Part shown: positions 43,474 to 51,774 of the stretch, in pieces
Position numbering within the stretch: position 1 is the stretch's first letter
Layout: each line of letters begins with the position of its first letter
Assembly: GCF_004006235.1 (NCBI RefSeq)
Contig: NZ_CP034753.1
Span: 1 to 64,000 of the forward strand
DNA: 64,000 nucleotides
Origin: Agromyces sp. LHK192
Lineage (GTDB): Bacteria > Actinomycetota > Actinomycetes > Actinomycetales > Microbacteriaceae
Reading direction: 5' to 3'
The notes under the pieces: generated by a model
The model's database searches: none
Told to the model about the DNA's origin: nothing
The model's input: the letters and a program-made list of their open reading frames with translations, nothing else
Translations under genes and position numbers: made by a program

Positions 43474-46014
43474 TCAGGCGTGGTGCCGGCGCTCGAGCGC
43501 CGCGCCCTCCACGTCGACGTCGGGCAGGATGCGGTCGAGCCACTTCGGGATCCACCAGGCCGACTTGCCGAGGAGGTGCATCAGCGCGGGCATGAGGAGC
43601 ATCCGGACGACGAAGGCGTCGATCAGCACGCCGAACGCGAGGCCGAAGCCGATCGAGCGGATCATCGTCGACTCGGCGAACACGAAGCCGCCGAACACCG
43701 AGATCATGATGAGCCCGGCGGCGATGACCACCGAGCGACCGGCTCGGAACCCGCGGGCGACGGCGAGGCGCGCGGGTGCACCGTGCACGTACGCCTCCCG
43801 CATGCCGGTCGACAGGAACAGCTGGTAGTCCATCGCCAGGCCGAACAGGATGCCGACGAGGATCACCGGCAGGAAGCTCAGGATCGGCCCGGTCTGGATG
43901 CCGAGCAGGTCGGCGCCCCAGCCCCACTGGAACAGCGCGGTCGTCGCACCGAACGTCGCGAACAGCGACAGGATGAACCCGCCGGTGGCGATGAGCGGCA
44001 CCAGGATCGACCGGAACACCAGGATCATGATCAGCAGCGAGAGGCCGACGACCACGGTCAGGTAGAGCGGCAGCACTCCGGCGAGGTTCGCGGAGATGTC
44101 GATGTTGATCGCGGCCTGGCCGGCGACGCCGAGCGTGTACTCGTCGTCGCCCGTCGACGACTCGATCGGCGGCAGCTCGCGCAGGTCGCGGACGAGCTGC
44201 TCGGTCGATTCGCTGTTCGGGCCCTCAGCGGGCACGACCTGGAACGCGGTGAGCGTGCCGTCGTCGGAGACGTCGATCGGTGCGACCGCGACGACGTCCT
44301 CCTGGTCGGCGAGGACGGCGGCGATGTCGGCCTGGGCCTGGAGCTGCTCGTCCTCGGTGAGGCCTTCGGGCAGCGTGGCGGTGACGAGCAGCGGGCCATT
44401 GACGCCGGCGCCGAACGCGTTCTCGGTCGCGACGTAGGCGCGGTGCGCGGCGGACTCCTCGGGCTCGGTCGAGCCGTCGGGCAGGCCCACGCGCATGGAC
44501 AGCGACGGGATCGCGATCGCAAGCAGGGCTGCGGCGGTCACGATGACCGTGACGATCGCGCGCCAGGTCGGCATCGGCTTCGCGGCGAGGTCTTCGTGGT
44601 GCACCTCGCCGATCTTCGCGCGAGCCCGCTTGCCGAGTGCACGGTGGCCGAGGAAGCCCAGCAGGGCGGGCGTGAGGCTGATCGCGATGAGCACCGCGAT
44701 GACGACGGCGACCGCGCCGGCGGTACCCATCAGGCCGAGGAACGGCACGCCGGTCACGTTGAGCGCGAACAGGGCGACGACCACCGTGGTACCGGCGAAG
44801 ACGACGGCGTTGCCGGCGGTGCCGTTCGCGAGGCCGATCGACTCGTCGACCTCGGCGCCCTCCAGCAATTGCTTCCGATGTCGGTTGATGATGAACAGCG
44901 AGTAGTCGATGCCGACCGCGAGGCCCAGCATGAGCCCGAGCATGGGCGTGACCGAGGCCATCTGCACGACCCCCGAGAACGCGAGGGTGCCGAGCGCCGC
45001 GATCGCGACGCCGAAGATCGCGGTGAGGATCGGAAACGACGCGGTGATGAGCGAGCCGAGCATCACGATCAGCACGATGCCGGCGAACACGACGCCGACG
45101 ATCTCGCCGACGCCGATGAGCTGCGGCACGCCCTGCGAGATCTCGGTCGAGAACGACACCTCGACGCCGTCGATCGGCTCGGACTCGAAGTGGTCGATGA
45201 CGGCCTGCTTCGACGCTTCGGGCAGCTCCATGCGGGTCTCGCTGAACGCGACGTTGACGAGGGCGGTCGAGCCGTCCTCGGAGACCATGCGGATGCCGTC
45301 GGCGTGCGAGATCAGTTCGGCGCCGAGTTCGACCTTCGCCTCGTTGGCCTCGAGCTCGTCGCGGCCCTCGTCGAGGGTCGCCTGCTGGTCTTCGAGCTGC
45401 TGTCGGCCCGCGTCGAGCTGTGCCTGCTGCGCGTCGAGCTGCGCCTGCTGCTCGTCGAGCGCGGCGAGCTGCTGCTCGGGGGCGCCCGCGGCCTCGGCCT
45501 GCTGGCGGGCCGCGTCGAGTTGCGCCTGTCCGGCGTCGAGCTGCTGCTGACCGGCGTCGAGCTGGGCGGAGGCGGCATCGAGCTGCGCCTGGCCCGCGTC
45601 GAGTTCGGCACGGCCGTCGTCGATCTGCTGCTGCCCGTCGGCCAGCTCCTGCTGACGGTCGGCGAGCTCCTGCTGCGTCTCGAACGGGTCGCGGACCTCG
45701 GCGACGTCCGGCAGGTCGGTCGCGCTGTCGACGAGCGCGGTGATCTCGGCCTGCTGCTCGGCGGTGAGCGGCTCGCCGTCGACGGTCTGGAACACGACGG
45801 TGCCGGATGCCCCGGCGTAGTCGGGCAGAGCCTCCTCGAGCTCGGCGACGACGTCGCCGGATGCGGTGCCGGGCACGTCGAAGCTGGTCGCGAGGCCCTT
45901 GAACCCGACCAGGAATCCGCCGACCGCGATCGCGAGGACCGCGAGCCAGGCGGTGACGACCACCCAGCCTCGTCGTGCGGCGAACTTGCCGAGTCGATAG
46001 AGCAGTTCCGCCAT
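43474..46014 (-). CDS. MMPL family transporter
   Basis: An 846-residue RND-superfamily exporter with two halves, each an extracytoplasmic loop plus about six helices. The motif GLAVGIDYSLFIINR in the first half and GLAMDYQLFLSTGMR in the second mark the proton-relay helices. The first loop (about residues 108-230) contains a long Gln/Asp/Leu-rich heptad array (LDAGQAQ-type units), predicted coiled coil. Such transporters export lipids or related compounds. The ATG at 46014 is divergent from the TetR-hydrolase fusion, which probably regulates it. Confidence 0.93.
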   Translation of the reverse strand: MAELLYRLGKFAARRGWVVVTAWLAVLAIAVGGFLVGFKGLATSFDVPGTASGDVVAELEEALPDYAGASGTVVFQTVDGEPLTAEQQAEITALVDSATDLPDVAEVRDPFETQQELADRQQELADGQQQIDDGRAELDAGQAQLDAASAQLDAGQQQLDAGQAQLDAARQQAEAAGAPEQQLAALDEQQAQLDAQQAQLDAGRQQLEDQQATLDEGRDELEANEAKVELGAELISHADGIRMVSEDGSTALVNVAFSETRMELPEASKQAVIDHFESEPIDGVEVSFSTEISQGVPQLIGVGEIVGVVFAGIVLIVMLGSLITASFPILTAIFGVAIAALGTLAFSGVVQMASVTPMLGLMLGLAVGIDYSLFIINRHRKQLLEGAEVDESIGLANGTAGNAVVFAGTTVVVALFALNVTGVPFLGLMGTAGAVAVVIAVLIAISLTPALLGFLGHRALGKRARAKIGEVHHEDLAAKPMPTWRAIVTVIVTAAALLAIAIPSLSMRVGLPDGSTEPEESAAHRAYVATENAFGAGVNGPLLVTATLPEGLTEDEQLQAQADIAAVLADQEDVVAVAPIDVSDDGTLTAFQVVPAEGPNSESTEQLVRDLRELPPIESSTGDDEYTLGVAGQAAINIDISANLAGVLPLYLTVVVGLSLLIMILVFRSILVPLIATGGFILSLFATFGATTALFQWGWGADLLGIQTGPILSFLPVILVGILFGLAMDYQLFLSTGMREAYVHGAPARLAVARGFRAGRSVVIAAGLIMISVFGGFVFAESTMIRSIGFGLAFGVLIDAFVVRMLLMPALMHLLGKSAWWIPKWLDRILPDVDVEGAALERRHHA

Positions 46015-46077
46015 CGTGCGATGTCCTCTCGGGTGGATGCCGCGCCGCCGCGCGCGCCGAGTCGGCCGCGTTCGGCG

Positions 46078-46088
46078 CACGGACCGTG
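46078..46088. promoter_or_regulatory. Candidate operator 1 (CACGGACCGTG)
   Basis: A perfect 11-base palindrome with 5-base arms, in the gap between the MMPL and TetR-hydrolase genes. Its core ACGGACCGT recurs as ACGGTCCGT at 46113-46121. Confidence 0.5.
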
Positions 46089-46112
46089 GGCGACCGCATC
46101 CAAGAATACGCA

Positions 46113-46121
46113 ACGGTCCGT
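46113..46121. promoter_or_regulatory. Candidate operator 2 (ACGGTCCGT)
   Basis: A second 4-base-arm palindrome with the same core as the site at 46078, centres 34 bases apart. It lies inside the wider inverted repeat CAACG...CGTTG (46111-46128) and overlaps the expected -35 region of the TetR-hydrolase promoter. Confidence 0.5.
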
Positions 46122-46136
46122 CTCGTTGTCTGAATC

Positions 46137-46142
46137 TAAGAT
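46137..46142 (+). promoter_or_regulatory. -10 box of TetR-hydrolase gene
   Basis: TAAGAT ends 6 bases before the ATG at 46149. No clear ribosome-binding site is seen, so a leaderless start is likely. Confidence 0.5.
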
Positions 46143-46148
46143 GTGAGG

Positions 46149-47612
46149 ATGGCGGAGGGACGACGCGGGGCGACGAGGAGCGAGGCGGCGCGGGTGGCGA
46201 TCCTGCAGGCGACCGCGGCGCAGTTCGCCGAGCGGGGGTACGACGGCCTGAGCATGGAGGGCATCGCGGCCGCGGCCGGCGTCGGCAAGCAGACGATCTA
46301 CCGCTGGTGGTCGTCGAAGGCCGCGCTGGTGGCCGACTGCCTGATCGAGGGCCTGCTCCTGCCCGACCACTTCGCACCCGTCGACACGGGCGACCTGCGC
46401 GGTGACTTCGTCGCATGGCTCGACCTCGTACTCGACTTCTTCGCGCAGCCCGCCAACGCCGGACTCGTCCGCTCGCTCGTCGCCGCGGCGACGGCCGACG
46501 ACGCCGTCGCCACCGGCCTCCAGGAACGGATCGGAGGGGCGTCGGCGCTCGGCGCTCGGCTCGCCGCCGGCATCGCGGCCGGCCAGTTGCGAGCGGATGC
46601 CCCGGTCGCCGAGATCATCGAGGCGTTCGTCGGATTCCTGACCCTGCGCGCACTGAGTCCGATGCCCGTGCCGCCCGGCACCGCACACCGGCTCGTGGAT
46701 GCCCTGTTGACGCCGAGCGCGGGCGGCGAGACATCCGGTCGGGAAACCGGCTCGGCTGGTCTCGCGGAGCGCCGCTCGAGCGTTCGCGACGTCGTCTACC
46801 TGGAGCGGCCCGGATTCCGGCCGCTCGCCCTCGACCTGCACCTGCCGCCGCGATCCGAATCGGATGCCGCTGCCCCGCTCGTCGTGTTCGTGCACGGCGG
46901 CGGTTGGCAGCAGGGGAGCCGGCGCGACTTCGGGCCGGAGATCCTCGACGCGTTCGAGCGGATCGCCGCCGCCGGTTTCGCCGTCGCCTCGGTCGACTAC
47001 CGGCTCAGCGCGGAGGCGGTGTTCCCCGCGCAGGTCGACGACGTCGTCGCCGCGATCGGATGGCTCCGCGCGCGGGCGCCGCAGTTCCGCATCGCCGCCG
47101 ACCGCGTGGTGCTGTGGGGCGAGTCGGCGGGCGCGACGATCGCGTCGCTCACCGCGCTCGAACTGCTCGGCACGGATGCCCCGCCGCGCGGCGTCGTGCA
47201 CTGGTACGGACCGACCGACCTGATCGACCACGCCAGGCTCCTCGGCCGGACGACCGACCCCGAGTGCGCCGAAGCCCGCTGGCTCGGCGCCACGGCGGGT
47301 GAGCGGCCCGACCTCGCGGCGGCGGCCAGCCCCGCCCTGCGGGTGCGCGCCGAATTGGTGGGCGTCGACCCGGTTCGCGCCGACTCGCGCGACGCGGCGG
47401 CGGCTCCGCTCCCGCCCTTCCTCATCGTGAACGGCACCGCAGACACCGCCGTGCCCCACTCGCAGGCCGAGTCGTTCGCCAAGGCGATCGACTCGGCGGG
47501 CGGTGAGGTCGAACTCGTGCTCGTCGACGGGGCGGGCCACCGCTTCGAGGGCGACGTCGACCGCGACGCGCTGCTCGAGCAGGCCATCGCGTTCGCAGGT
47601 CGCGTCGTCTGA
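46149..47612 (+). CDS. TetR regulator fused to alpha/beta hydrolase
   Basis: One uninterrupted 487-residue frame with two complete domains. Residues about 9-60 are a TetR-type HTH (GVGKQTIYRWWSSKAALV), and about 65-190 are the helical ligand-binding part. A short Gly/Ser/Glu linker (about 195-210) leads to an esterase of the BD-FAE/carboxylesterase type. That domain has an intact oxyanion motif HGGGW (H249) and catalytic triad S326 in GESAG, D432 in GTADTAVP and H464 in GAGHRFEG. No internal start with a ribosome-binding site is seen at the junction. Divergent from the MMPL transporter. It may repress the transporter and hydrolyse its inducer, but both roles are inferred. A GTG at 46143 is an alternative start. 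Confidence 0.88.
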   Translation: MAEGRRGATRSEAARVAILQATAAQFAERGYDGLSMEGIAAAAGVGKQTIYRWWSSKAALVADCLIEGLLLPDHFAPVDTGDLRGDFVAWLDLVLDFFAQPANAGLVRSLVAAATADDAVATGLQERIGGASALGARLAAGIAAGQLRADAPVAEIIEAFVGFLTLRALSPMPVPPGTAHRLVDALLTPSAGGETSGRETGSAGLAERRSSVRDVVYLERPGFRPLALDLHLPPRSESDAAAPLVVFVHGGGWQQGSRRDFGPEILDAFERIAAAGFAVASVDYRLSAEAVFPAQVDDVVAAIGWLRARAPQFRIAADRVVLWGESAGATIASLTALELLGTDAPPRGVVHWYGPTDLIDHARLLGRTTDPECAEARWLGATAGERPDLAAAASPALRVRAELVGVDPVRADSRDAAAAPLPPFLIVNGTADTAVPHSQAESFAKAIDSAGGEVELVLVDGAGHRFEGDVDRDALLEQAIAFAGRVV

Positions 47613-47670
47613 GGCGGATGCCCCGGAGTGGCGCCTTGCGCGGCGACCGAACCGCCGCGAGACTGCGGGC

Positions 47671-48207
47671 ATGAGCCGCACGCTCGACAGTGTCGTCGTC
47701 GCACGGATCAGCAGCCTCGTGCCGACCTTGCGACGGAGTCTGCTGCGCATCGCGCGAAGCCACGACCAGCTACCCGAGATCCCCGAGACGCACGTCGAAG
47801 TGCTGCGCTTGCTCGTCGGCGGTGAGACGCGATCACCCGGTGAGATCGCCGCGATCCTCCGGCTCAGCCGACCCACCATCAGCAACCTGTTGCGGGCGAT
47901 GGAGGAAGGCGACCTGGTCGAGCGGCGCACGGCCGACCATAATCACCGTCAGGTCGAGGTGCGTGCATCCCGATACGCGATGGAGGTCTACGCGCGCTTC
48001 CAGGTGATCAGCACGGACATCGTTGCGCTCGCCCTCGAGGAGTTGACCGACGAGGACATCGAGGCCATCGAGGATGCGCTGCCTGCGCTCGAGCACCTCC
48101 GCGACCATGTGCGGGCCCGCGCGAGGGCTCTCGACGCCGAGCCTCTCGACGCCGAGCCCCTGGACGCCAGGTCCTCCGACGCCAAGGTGCCGACGGTCGG
48201 GTTCTGA
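47671..48207 (+). CDS. MarR family transcriptional regulator
   Basis: A 178-residue winged-helix regulator. The DNA-binding part is EIAAILRLSRPTISNLLRAMEEGDLVERR followed by a wing (DHNHRQVEVRAS). The C-terminal dimerisation helix precedes a repetitive acidic tail ALDAEPLDAEPLDAR. It is followed 62 bases later by a DUF2306 gene that it may control. The ligand is unknown. Confidence 0.88.
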   Translation: MSRTLDSVVVARISSLVPTLRRSLLRIARSHDQLPEIPETHVEVLRLLVGGETRSPGEIAAILRLSRPTISNLLRAMEEGDLVERRTADHNHRQVEVRASRYAMEVYARFQVISTDIVALALEELTDEDIEAIEDALPALEHLRDHVRARARALDAEPLDAEPLDARSSDAKVPTVGF

Positions 48208-48257
48208 CCCGCGGCATCCGGGGGTTCGCCGGATACTCGCCGTCTCCGGGCCGTCGG

Positions 48258-48263
48258 TACCGT
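48258..48263 (+). promoter_or_regulatory. -10 box, probable leaderless promoter of DUF2306 gene
   Basis: TACCGT ends 6 bases before the ATG at 48270, with no ribosome-binding site. Confidence 0.45.
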
Positions 48264-48269
48264 CGCGGC

Positions 48270-49073
48270 ATGACCGCAGATCTCGACCAGATGCGCGTTG
48301 CCGCCGCCGAGGAACGGCCCATCCGGCGCCGGCGTGGGAGTCGGACCGGCTGGACGATCGTCGTCCTGACCTCGATCGGCATCGTCGCCTTCGCCGTCTC
48401 GCCGTACCTCACGCAGACGCTGCGCGACCTGGCCGACGCCGGCACCGGGCTCGCGGGGAATTACGTCGACCGGCCGCCGGTGGTGCTGGCGGCGTTCTAC
48501 ACGCACGTCGTCGCGGGCGGACTGGCGCTCGTGCTCGGCCCGTTCCAATTCTGGCGGGGCCTGCGCGATCGGCGGCCCGCGGTGCACCGCTGGATCGGGC
48601 GGACCTACCTCGCCTCGGTCGGTGTCGGCGGCGTCGCGGGCATCGTCATCGCGCCGTCGAGCGAGGCGGGGCTCGTCGGCATGTTCGGCTTCGGTGCACT
48701 CGGCGTGCTCTGGCTGTTGAGCGGGTGGCGCGCGTACGCGGCGATCCGCCACCGCGACGTCGCGAACCACCAGGCCTGGATGATCCGGAACTTCGCACTC
48801 ACCTACAGCGCGGTCATGCTGCGGGTGTGGCTGCCGCTGCTGCTGGTCGTGCAGAGCCCGTTCGGCCCGTTCGACTACGACGCGGCATTCGCGAACGCCT
48901 ACGCCGCGGTGCCGTTCCTGTGCTGGGTGCCGAACGTCGTCGTCGCCGAGTGGCTCATCCGACGCCGCGGGCTTCCGTCGTACCGGATCGGGCCGCCGCC
49001 GGCGATCGCTTCCGGCGCACCTTCCGGCACCCCCGCCGTCACGCCGGCCGTCACGCCTCGAGCGGCTCGATGA
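48270..49073 (+). CDS. DUF2306 membrane protein
   Basis: A 267-residue protein with about seven membrane helices. The conserved His-rich elements FYTHVVAGGLALVLGPFQFW and HRWIGRTYL match the DUF2306 family, whose function is unknown. The His pattern could bind a cofactor. The C-terminal tail is repetitive (TPAVTPAVTPRAAR) and its coding end overlaps the convergent SRAP gene by 23 bases. Confidence 0.85.
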   Translation: MTADLDQMRVAAAEERPIRRRRGSRTGWTIVVLTSIGIVAFAVSPYLTQTLRDLADAGTGLAGNYVDRPPVVLAAFYTHVVAGGLALVLGPFQFWRGLRDRRPAVHRWIGRTYLASVGVGGVAGIVIAPSSEAGLVGMFGFGALGVLWLLSGWRAYAAIRHRDVANHQAWMIRNFALTYSAVMLRVWLPLLLVVQSPFGPFDYDAAFANAYAAVPFLCWVPNVVVAEWLIRRRGLPSYRIGPPPAIASGAPSGTPAVTPAVTPRAAR

Positions 49074-49758
49074 GCGAAGGGTCGCTCGGGTCGGCGCGGC
49101 GGGTGTTGTTCACCTTCGGATCGACCTCGTACTCGGTGATGGTGGGCGCCACACGGTCGGATGCCGCGATGAGCCAGCCGACCATCGCCTCGGCGGCGCC
49201 CGCGTCGAGCTTCACCGGATCGAGGTAGTGGTCGATCTCGTCGAGGGGGAGGTAGACGGGCATCCGGTCGTGCACCTCGCCCGAGGCATCCCTCGCCTCA
49301 CGCGTGATGATCGAGGTCGAGACCTCCCAGCTGCCGTCGTCGAGCTTGCGCGCCGTCGAGATGCCTGCGGCCGCCAGCACGTCGCCCGGCCCGTGCAGGT
49401 AGTGGGCGCGTTTGCTGCCCGGCTCGCCCGTCCACTCGTAGTAGCCGTGCATCGGCACGATGCAGCGGCCCGACGCGAACGCGCCCTTCCACAGCCCGTT
49501 GGTCGCGACCGTCTCGATGCGGCTGTTGAACTGCGGGCGCTTCGACTCCTTCATGAACGAGGGATGGAAGTTCCACACGGCCGGCTCGACGCGCCGGGTG
49601 AACGCGCCCGTCTCGCGGTCGGCGCGCTCGCGCACGATCGGCACGACGTTCGTGGGCGCGATGCTGAAGCTCGGCTCCCACTCGGGGAAGTCGTCTTCGG
49701 CGTCGAAGACGTCGGTCAGATCGGTGACCTTCTGCGAGACGACGAACCTGCCGCACAT
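49051..49758 (-). CDS. SRAP/YedK (HMCES-like) abasic-site protein
   Basis: A 235-residue SRAP-domain protein that crosslinks to abasic sites in single-stranded DNA and protects them. It begins MCGRFVVSQ, so removal of Met exposes the catalytic Cys2. NSRIETVA gives the conserved Asn and Glu, MHGYYEW the central motif, and the catalytic His is in VHDRMPVYL. Length is normal. No LexA-type operator is obvious upstream. The 3' end overlaps the convergent DUF2306 gene. Confidence 0.93.
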   Translation of the reverse strand: MCGRFVVSQKVTDLTDVFDAEDDFPEWEPSFSIAPTNVVPIVRERADRETGAFTRRVEPAVWNFHPSFMKESKRPQFNSRIETVATNGLWKGAFASGRCIVPMHGYYEWTGEPGSKRAHYLHGPGDVLAAAGISTARKLDDGSWEVSTSIITREARDASGEVHDRMPVYLPLDEIDHYLDPVKLDAGAAEAMVGWLIAASDRVAPTITEYEVDPKVNNTRRADPSDPSLIEPLEA

Positions 49759-49852
49759 CGGATGCCCCTTCCACGGACGTCCCTCCAGCGTGCCACCCGC
49801 CGCCGACATCGGCGAGGGGTGTTCACCCGGCGGTGCTACCGTGTGCGCGACA

Positions 49853-49966
49853 GCGCCTAGGGTTCCGGGGTCCGCGCGGAGGTGCGGCCCGCCTGGTCCG
49901 AGCGGCGCCACGGTCGTCGCCCAGCCGGCGGCCGTCATCTGACAGGACAAAAGCCCGGAGGACCCG
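49853..49966 (+). promoter_or_regulatory. ykkC-family riboswitch (guanidine-I type)
   Basis: The three hallmark conserved blocks of the ykkC RNA family are present in order: CTAGGGTTCCG at 49857-49867, CTGGTCCGAG at 49893-49902, and GGACAAAAGCCCGG at 49945-49958, with pairing segments between them. Downstream, GGACCC (49960-49965) can pair with GGGTCC (49991-49996), which overlaps the ribosome-binding site GAAGGG, enclosing the stem GTCG/CGAC. That looks like a translational switch. Subtype 1 binds guanidine. Related subtypes bind ppGpp or PRPP, and I cannot separate them by eye. The downstream gene is an EamA/DMT transporter. Confidence 0.85.
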
Positions 49967-49999
49967 TTCGTCGCGCCCGCGACGGCAGAAGGGTCCGAC

Positions 50000-50902
50000 A
50001 TGTCCGCCACCGCCCTCGCCCTCGTCCTCGCCGCCGCCGTCTGCCATGCCGCATGGAACGTGATCGCCCACGGCGTGAGCCGCATCGGCGTGCCGTTCCT
50101 CTGGTGGGGCGCGGTCGCCTCGACGGCGATGTGGCTGCCGGCGGTGCCGCTCACGGGCGGACTCGGTGCCCCACCCGCGGAGTTCTGGACGGGCGCCGTG
50201 GTGTCGGCCGTGCTGCACTGCGCGTACAGCTTCGTGCTCCAGCGGGGATACGCCGCGGGGAACCTGTCGACGGTGTACGCGACCGCGCGCGGCAGCGGGC
50301 CGGCCATCGCGGTGGTCGCCGCGATCGTCTGGTTCGGCGAGCGACCCACGGCCGCCGAGTTCGCGGGCATCGCGGTGGTCATCGCCGGAGTCGTGGCGAT
50401 CGGCCTCGTCGACCGGGATCGACGCGTGGCCGGCGTGGGCACCGGGGCGGCGGACCCGGAGCGGCGACGCATCGGCGCCCGCATCGACCCGGGCATCGCG
50501 TGGGGGCTGCTCACCGGCGTGGCCATCGCGGCCTACACGGTGTGGGACGCGAACGCCGTGCGCGAGTGGGGCGCGGCACCCGTCGCGTACATGGTCGGCA
50601 CGACGTTCGGCGAGATCGTGCTGTTCACGGCACTGCTCGGCCGGCGGGCACGGGAGCTCGGCGGGGTCTGGCGGGCGCAGTGGCGGCGCATCCTCGGCTT
50701 CGGTGCGCTCTCGCCGCTCGCGTACATCCTCGTGCTCGCCGCGATGACGATGGCGCCGCTGTCGCTCGTCGCGCCGTTGCGCGAGGTCAGCGTCGTGCTG
50801 GTGAGCGTCTTCGGCGTGCTCGTGCTGCGCGAGGGTCGGGCCGGATGGCGGGTCGGGGCATCCGTCGCCGTGCTGGCGGGCGTGCTCCTGATGACCGCAT
50901 GA
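50000..50902 (+). CDS. EamA/DMT family transporter
   Basis: A 300-residue membrane protein with ten helices in two repeated halves, as in EamA exporters. The first half starts LALVLAAAVCHAAWNVIAHG and the second GIAWGLLTGVAIAAYTVWDANAV. The DMT superfamily also contains the small guanidine exporters, so with a ykkC-type riboswitch directly upstream a guanidinium or related-compound exporter is a reasonable inference. GAAGGG lies 6 bases before the ATG and can be masked by the riboswitch hairpin. Confidence 0.9.
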   Translation: MSATALALVLAAAVCHAAWNVIAHGVSRIGVPFLWWGAVASTAMWLPAVPLTGGLGAPPAEFWTGAVVSAVLHCAYSFVLQRGYAAGNLSTVYATARGSGPAIAVVAAIVWFGERPTAAEFAGIAVVIAGVVAIGLVDRDRRVAGVGTGAADPERRRIGARIDPGIAWGLLTGVAIAAYTVWDANAVREWGAAPVAYMVGTTFGEIVLFTALLGRRARELGGVWRAQWRRILGFGALSPLAYILVLAAMTMAPLSLVAPLREVSVVLVSVFGVLVLREGRAGWRVGASVAVLAGVLLMTA

Positions 50903-50905
50903 CCT

Positions 50906-50936
50906 GAGTCTCGATTCGCTTCGCGCCTCGACCGCC
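50906..50936. repeat. Degenerate palindromic repeat
   Basis: GAGTCTCGATTCG followed by CTTCGCG and CCTCGACC. It resembles the GGTCTCGATACG...CTACTCGACC units at 59-60 kb with several changes. It lies between the 3' ends of the convergent EamA and GntR genes. Confidence 0.5.
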
Positions 50937-50944
50937 CGGCGGTG

Positions 50945-51697
50945 TCAGCTGCCCGCGAAGGCGCGGAGGTAGTGCTCGCCGCTGCTCGCGCGGCCGGACG
51001 CGGCGACCGTGAACCGCACGATGTCGCTGCGATAGCGGTCGTCGGATGCCTCGAACGCCCGCCCCTCGCCGTCGCGGCTGACCCGCTTGAGGCGGAGGAT
51101 CGGCGCGCCCGGTTCGACCTCGAGCAGGCGCGCATCGTCGTCGTCGGCGGCGACCGCGTCGATCTCGTGGTGCACGTCGATCGAGGCGTGCCCGCGCTCG
51201 CCGAGGTACTCGGTGATCGACACGGTGTCGAGGTCGGCGTCGAAGAGCAGGCGGCCGACCGTCTCGGTGTACGTCAGGCGTTCGAGCATGGTCGGGCGGC
51301 CGTCGAGCAGGCGCAGCCGGAGTACGTGCACGACGTGTTCGGTCGGTTCGATGCCGAGCAGCAGCGCCTCCTCCTCGGTGGGCCGGCGAAGCGACAGCGA
51401 CTGCGTGACCGCGCCCGGCTTCGTGCCGAGGTCGCGGGCCCATCTCGTGAACGGGATCGACACGTCGACGGCCTGGTGCGCCTTGCGCTCGACGACGCGG
51501 GCCGGCCTGCCCCTGGTCGTCTCGATCAGGCCCTCCTCGCGGAGCGAGGCGAGCGCGTTGCGGATCGGGCCGCGCGACGTGTTCCACCGCTCGGCGAGTT
51601 CGGCCTCCGTCGGCACGTCGTCGCCCGCGGCGAGCTGCCCGCTGGTGATGCGCTGCCGGAGTTCGTCGGCGATCTCCTTGTAGATACTCGAAGCCAC
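50945..51697 (-). CDS. GntR/UTRA regulator of phosphonate locus
   Basis: A 250-residue HutC-type GntR regulator. Winged HTH in residues about 10-75 (TEAELAERWNTSRGPIRNALASL) and UTRA ligand domain in 95-240. Divergent from phnD with 173 bases between starts, so it most likely controls the phosphonate genes and responds to a phosphonate or a breakdown product. GTG start at 51697. Palindromes in the shared gap are candidate operators. Confidence 0.9.
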   Translation of the reverse strand: MASSIYKEIADELRQRITSGQLAAGDDVPTEAELAERWNTSRGPIRNALASLREEGLIETTRGRPARVVERKAHQAVDVSIPFTRWARDLGTKPGAVTQSLSLRRPTEEEALLLGIEPTEHVVHVLRLRLLDGRPTMLERLTYTETVGRLLFDADLDTVSITEYLGERGHASIDVHHEIDAVAADDDDARLLEVEPGAPILRLKRVSRDGEGRAFEASDDRYRSDIVRFTVAASGRASSGEHYLRAFAGS

Positions 51698-51710
51698 GTA
51701 GGAATACTAC
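51698..51710. promoter_or_regulatory. Candidate operator GTAGGAATACTAC
   Basis: A 13-base inverted repeat GTAG...CTAC immediately upstream of the GntR start codon, well placed for autoregulation. Arms are short, so the call is tentative. Confidence 0.35.
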
Positions 51711-51748
51711 TTCGCGTAGCCTCGCCGCGCGACGTCGGGCACCGAGTA

Positions 51749-51774
51749 TTCACCCGGGCTGGACATAGGTGAAC
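51749..51774. promoter_or_regulatory. Inverted repeat with PHO-box-like half site
   Basis: TTCACC at 51749-51754 and GGTGAA at 51768-51773 form an inverted repeat. The right arm extended by one base reads GTTCACC on the minus strand, the exact half site of actinobacterial PhoP (PHO) boxes. It lies upstream of phnD, where phosphate-starvation control would make sense. Confidence 0.4.

Noticed and set aside
46700..46800. Possible frameshift or missed stop joining two genes at the TetR-hydrolase junction
   Set aside because: The frame stays open with normal codon usage through a plausible linker. No start codon with a ribosome-binding site precedes the hydrolase part, and no out-of-frame continuation fits better.
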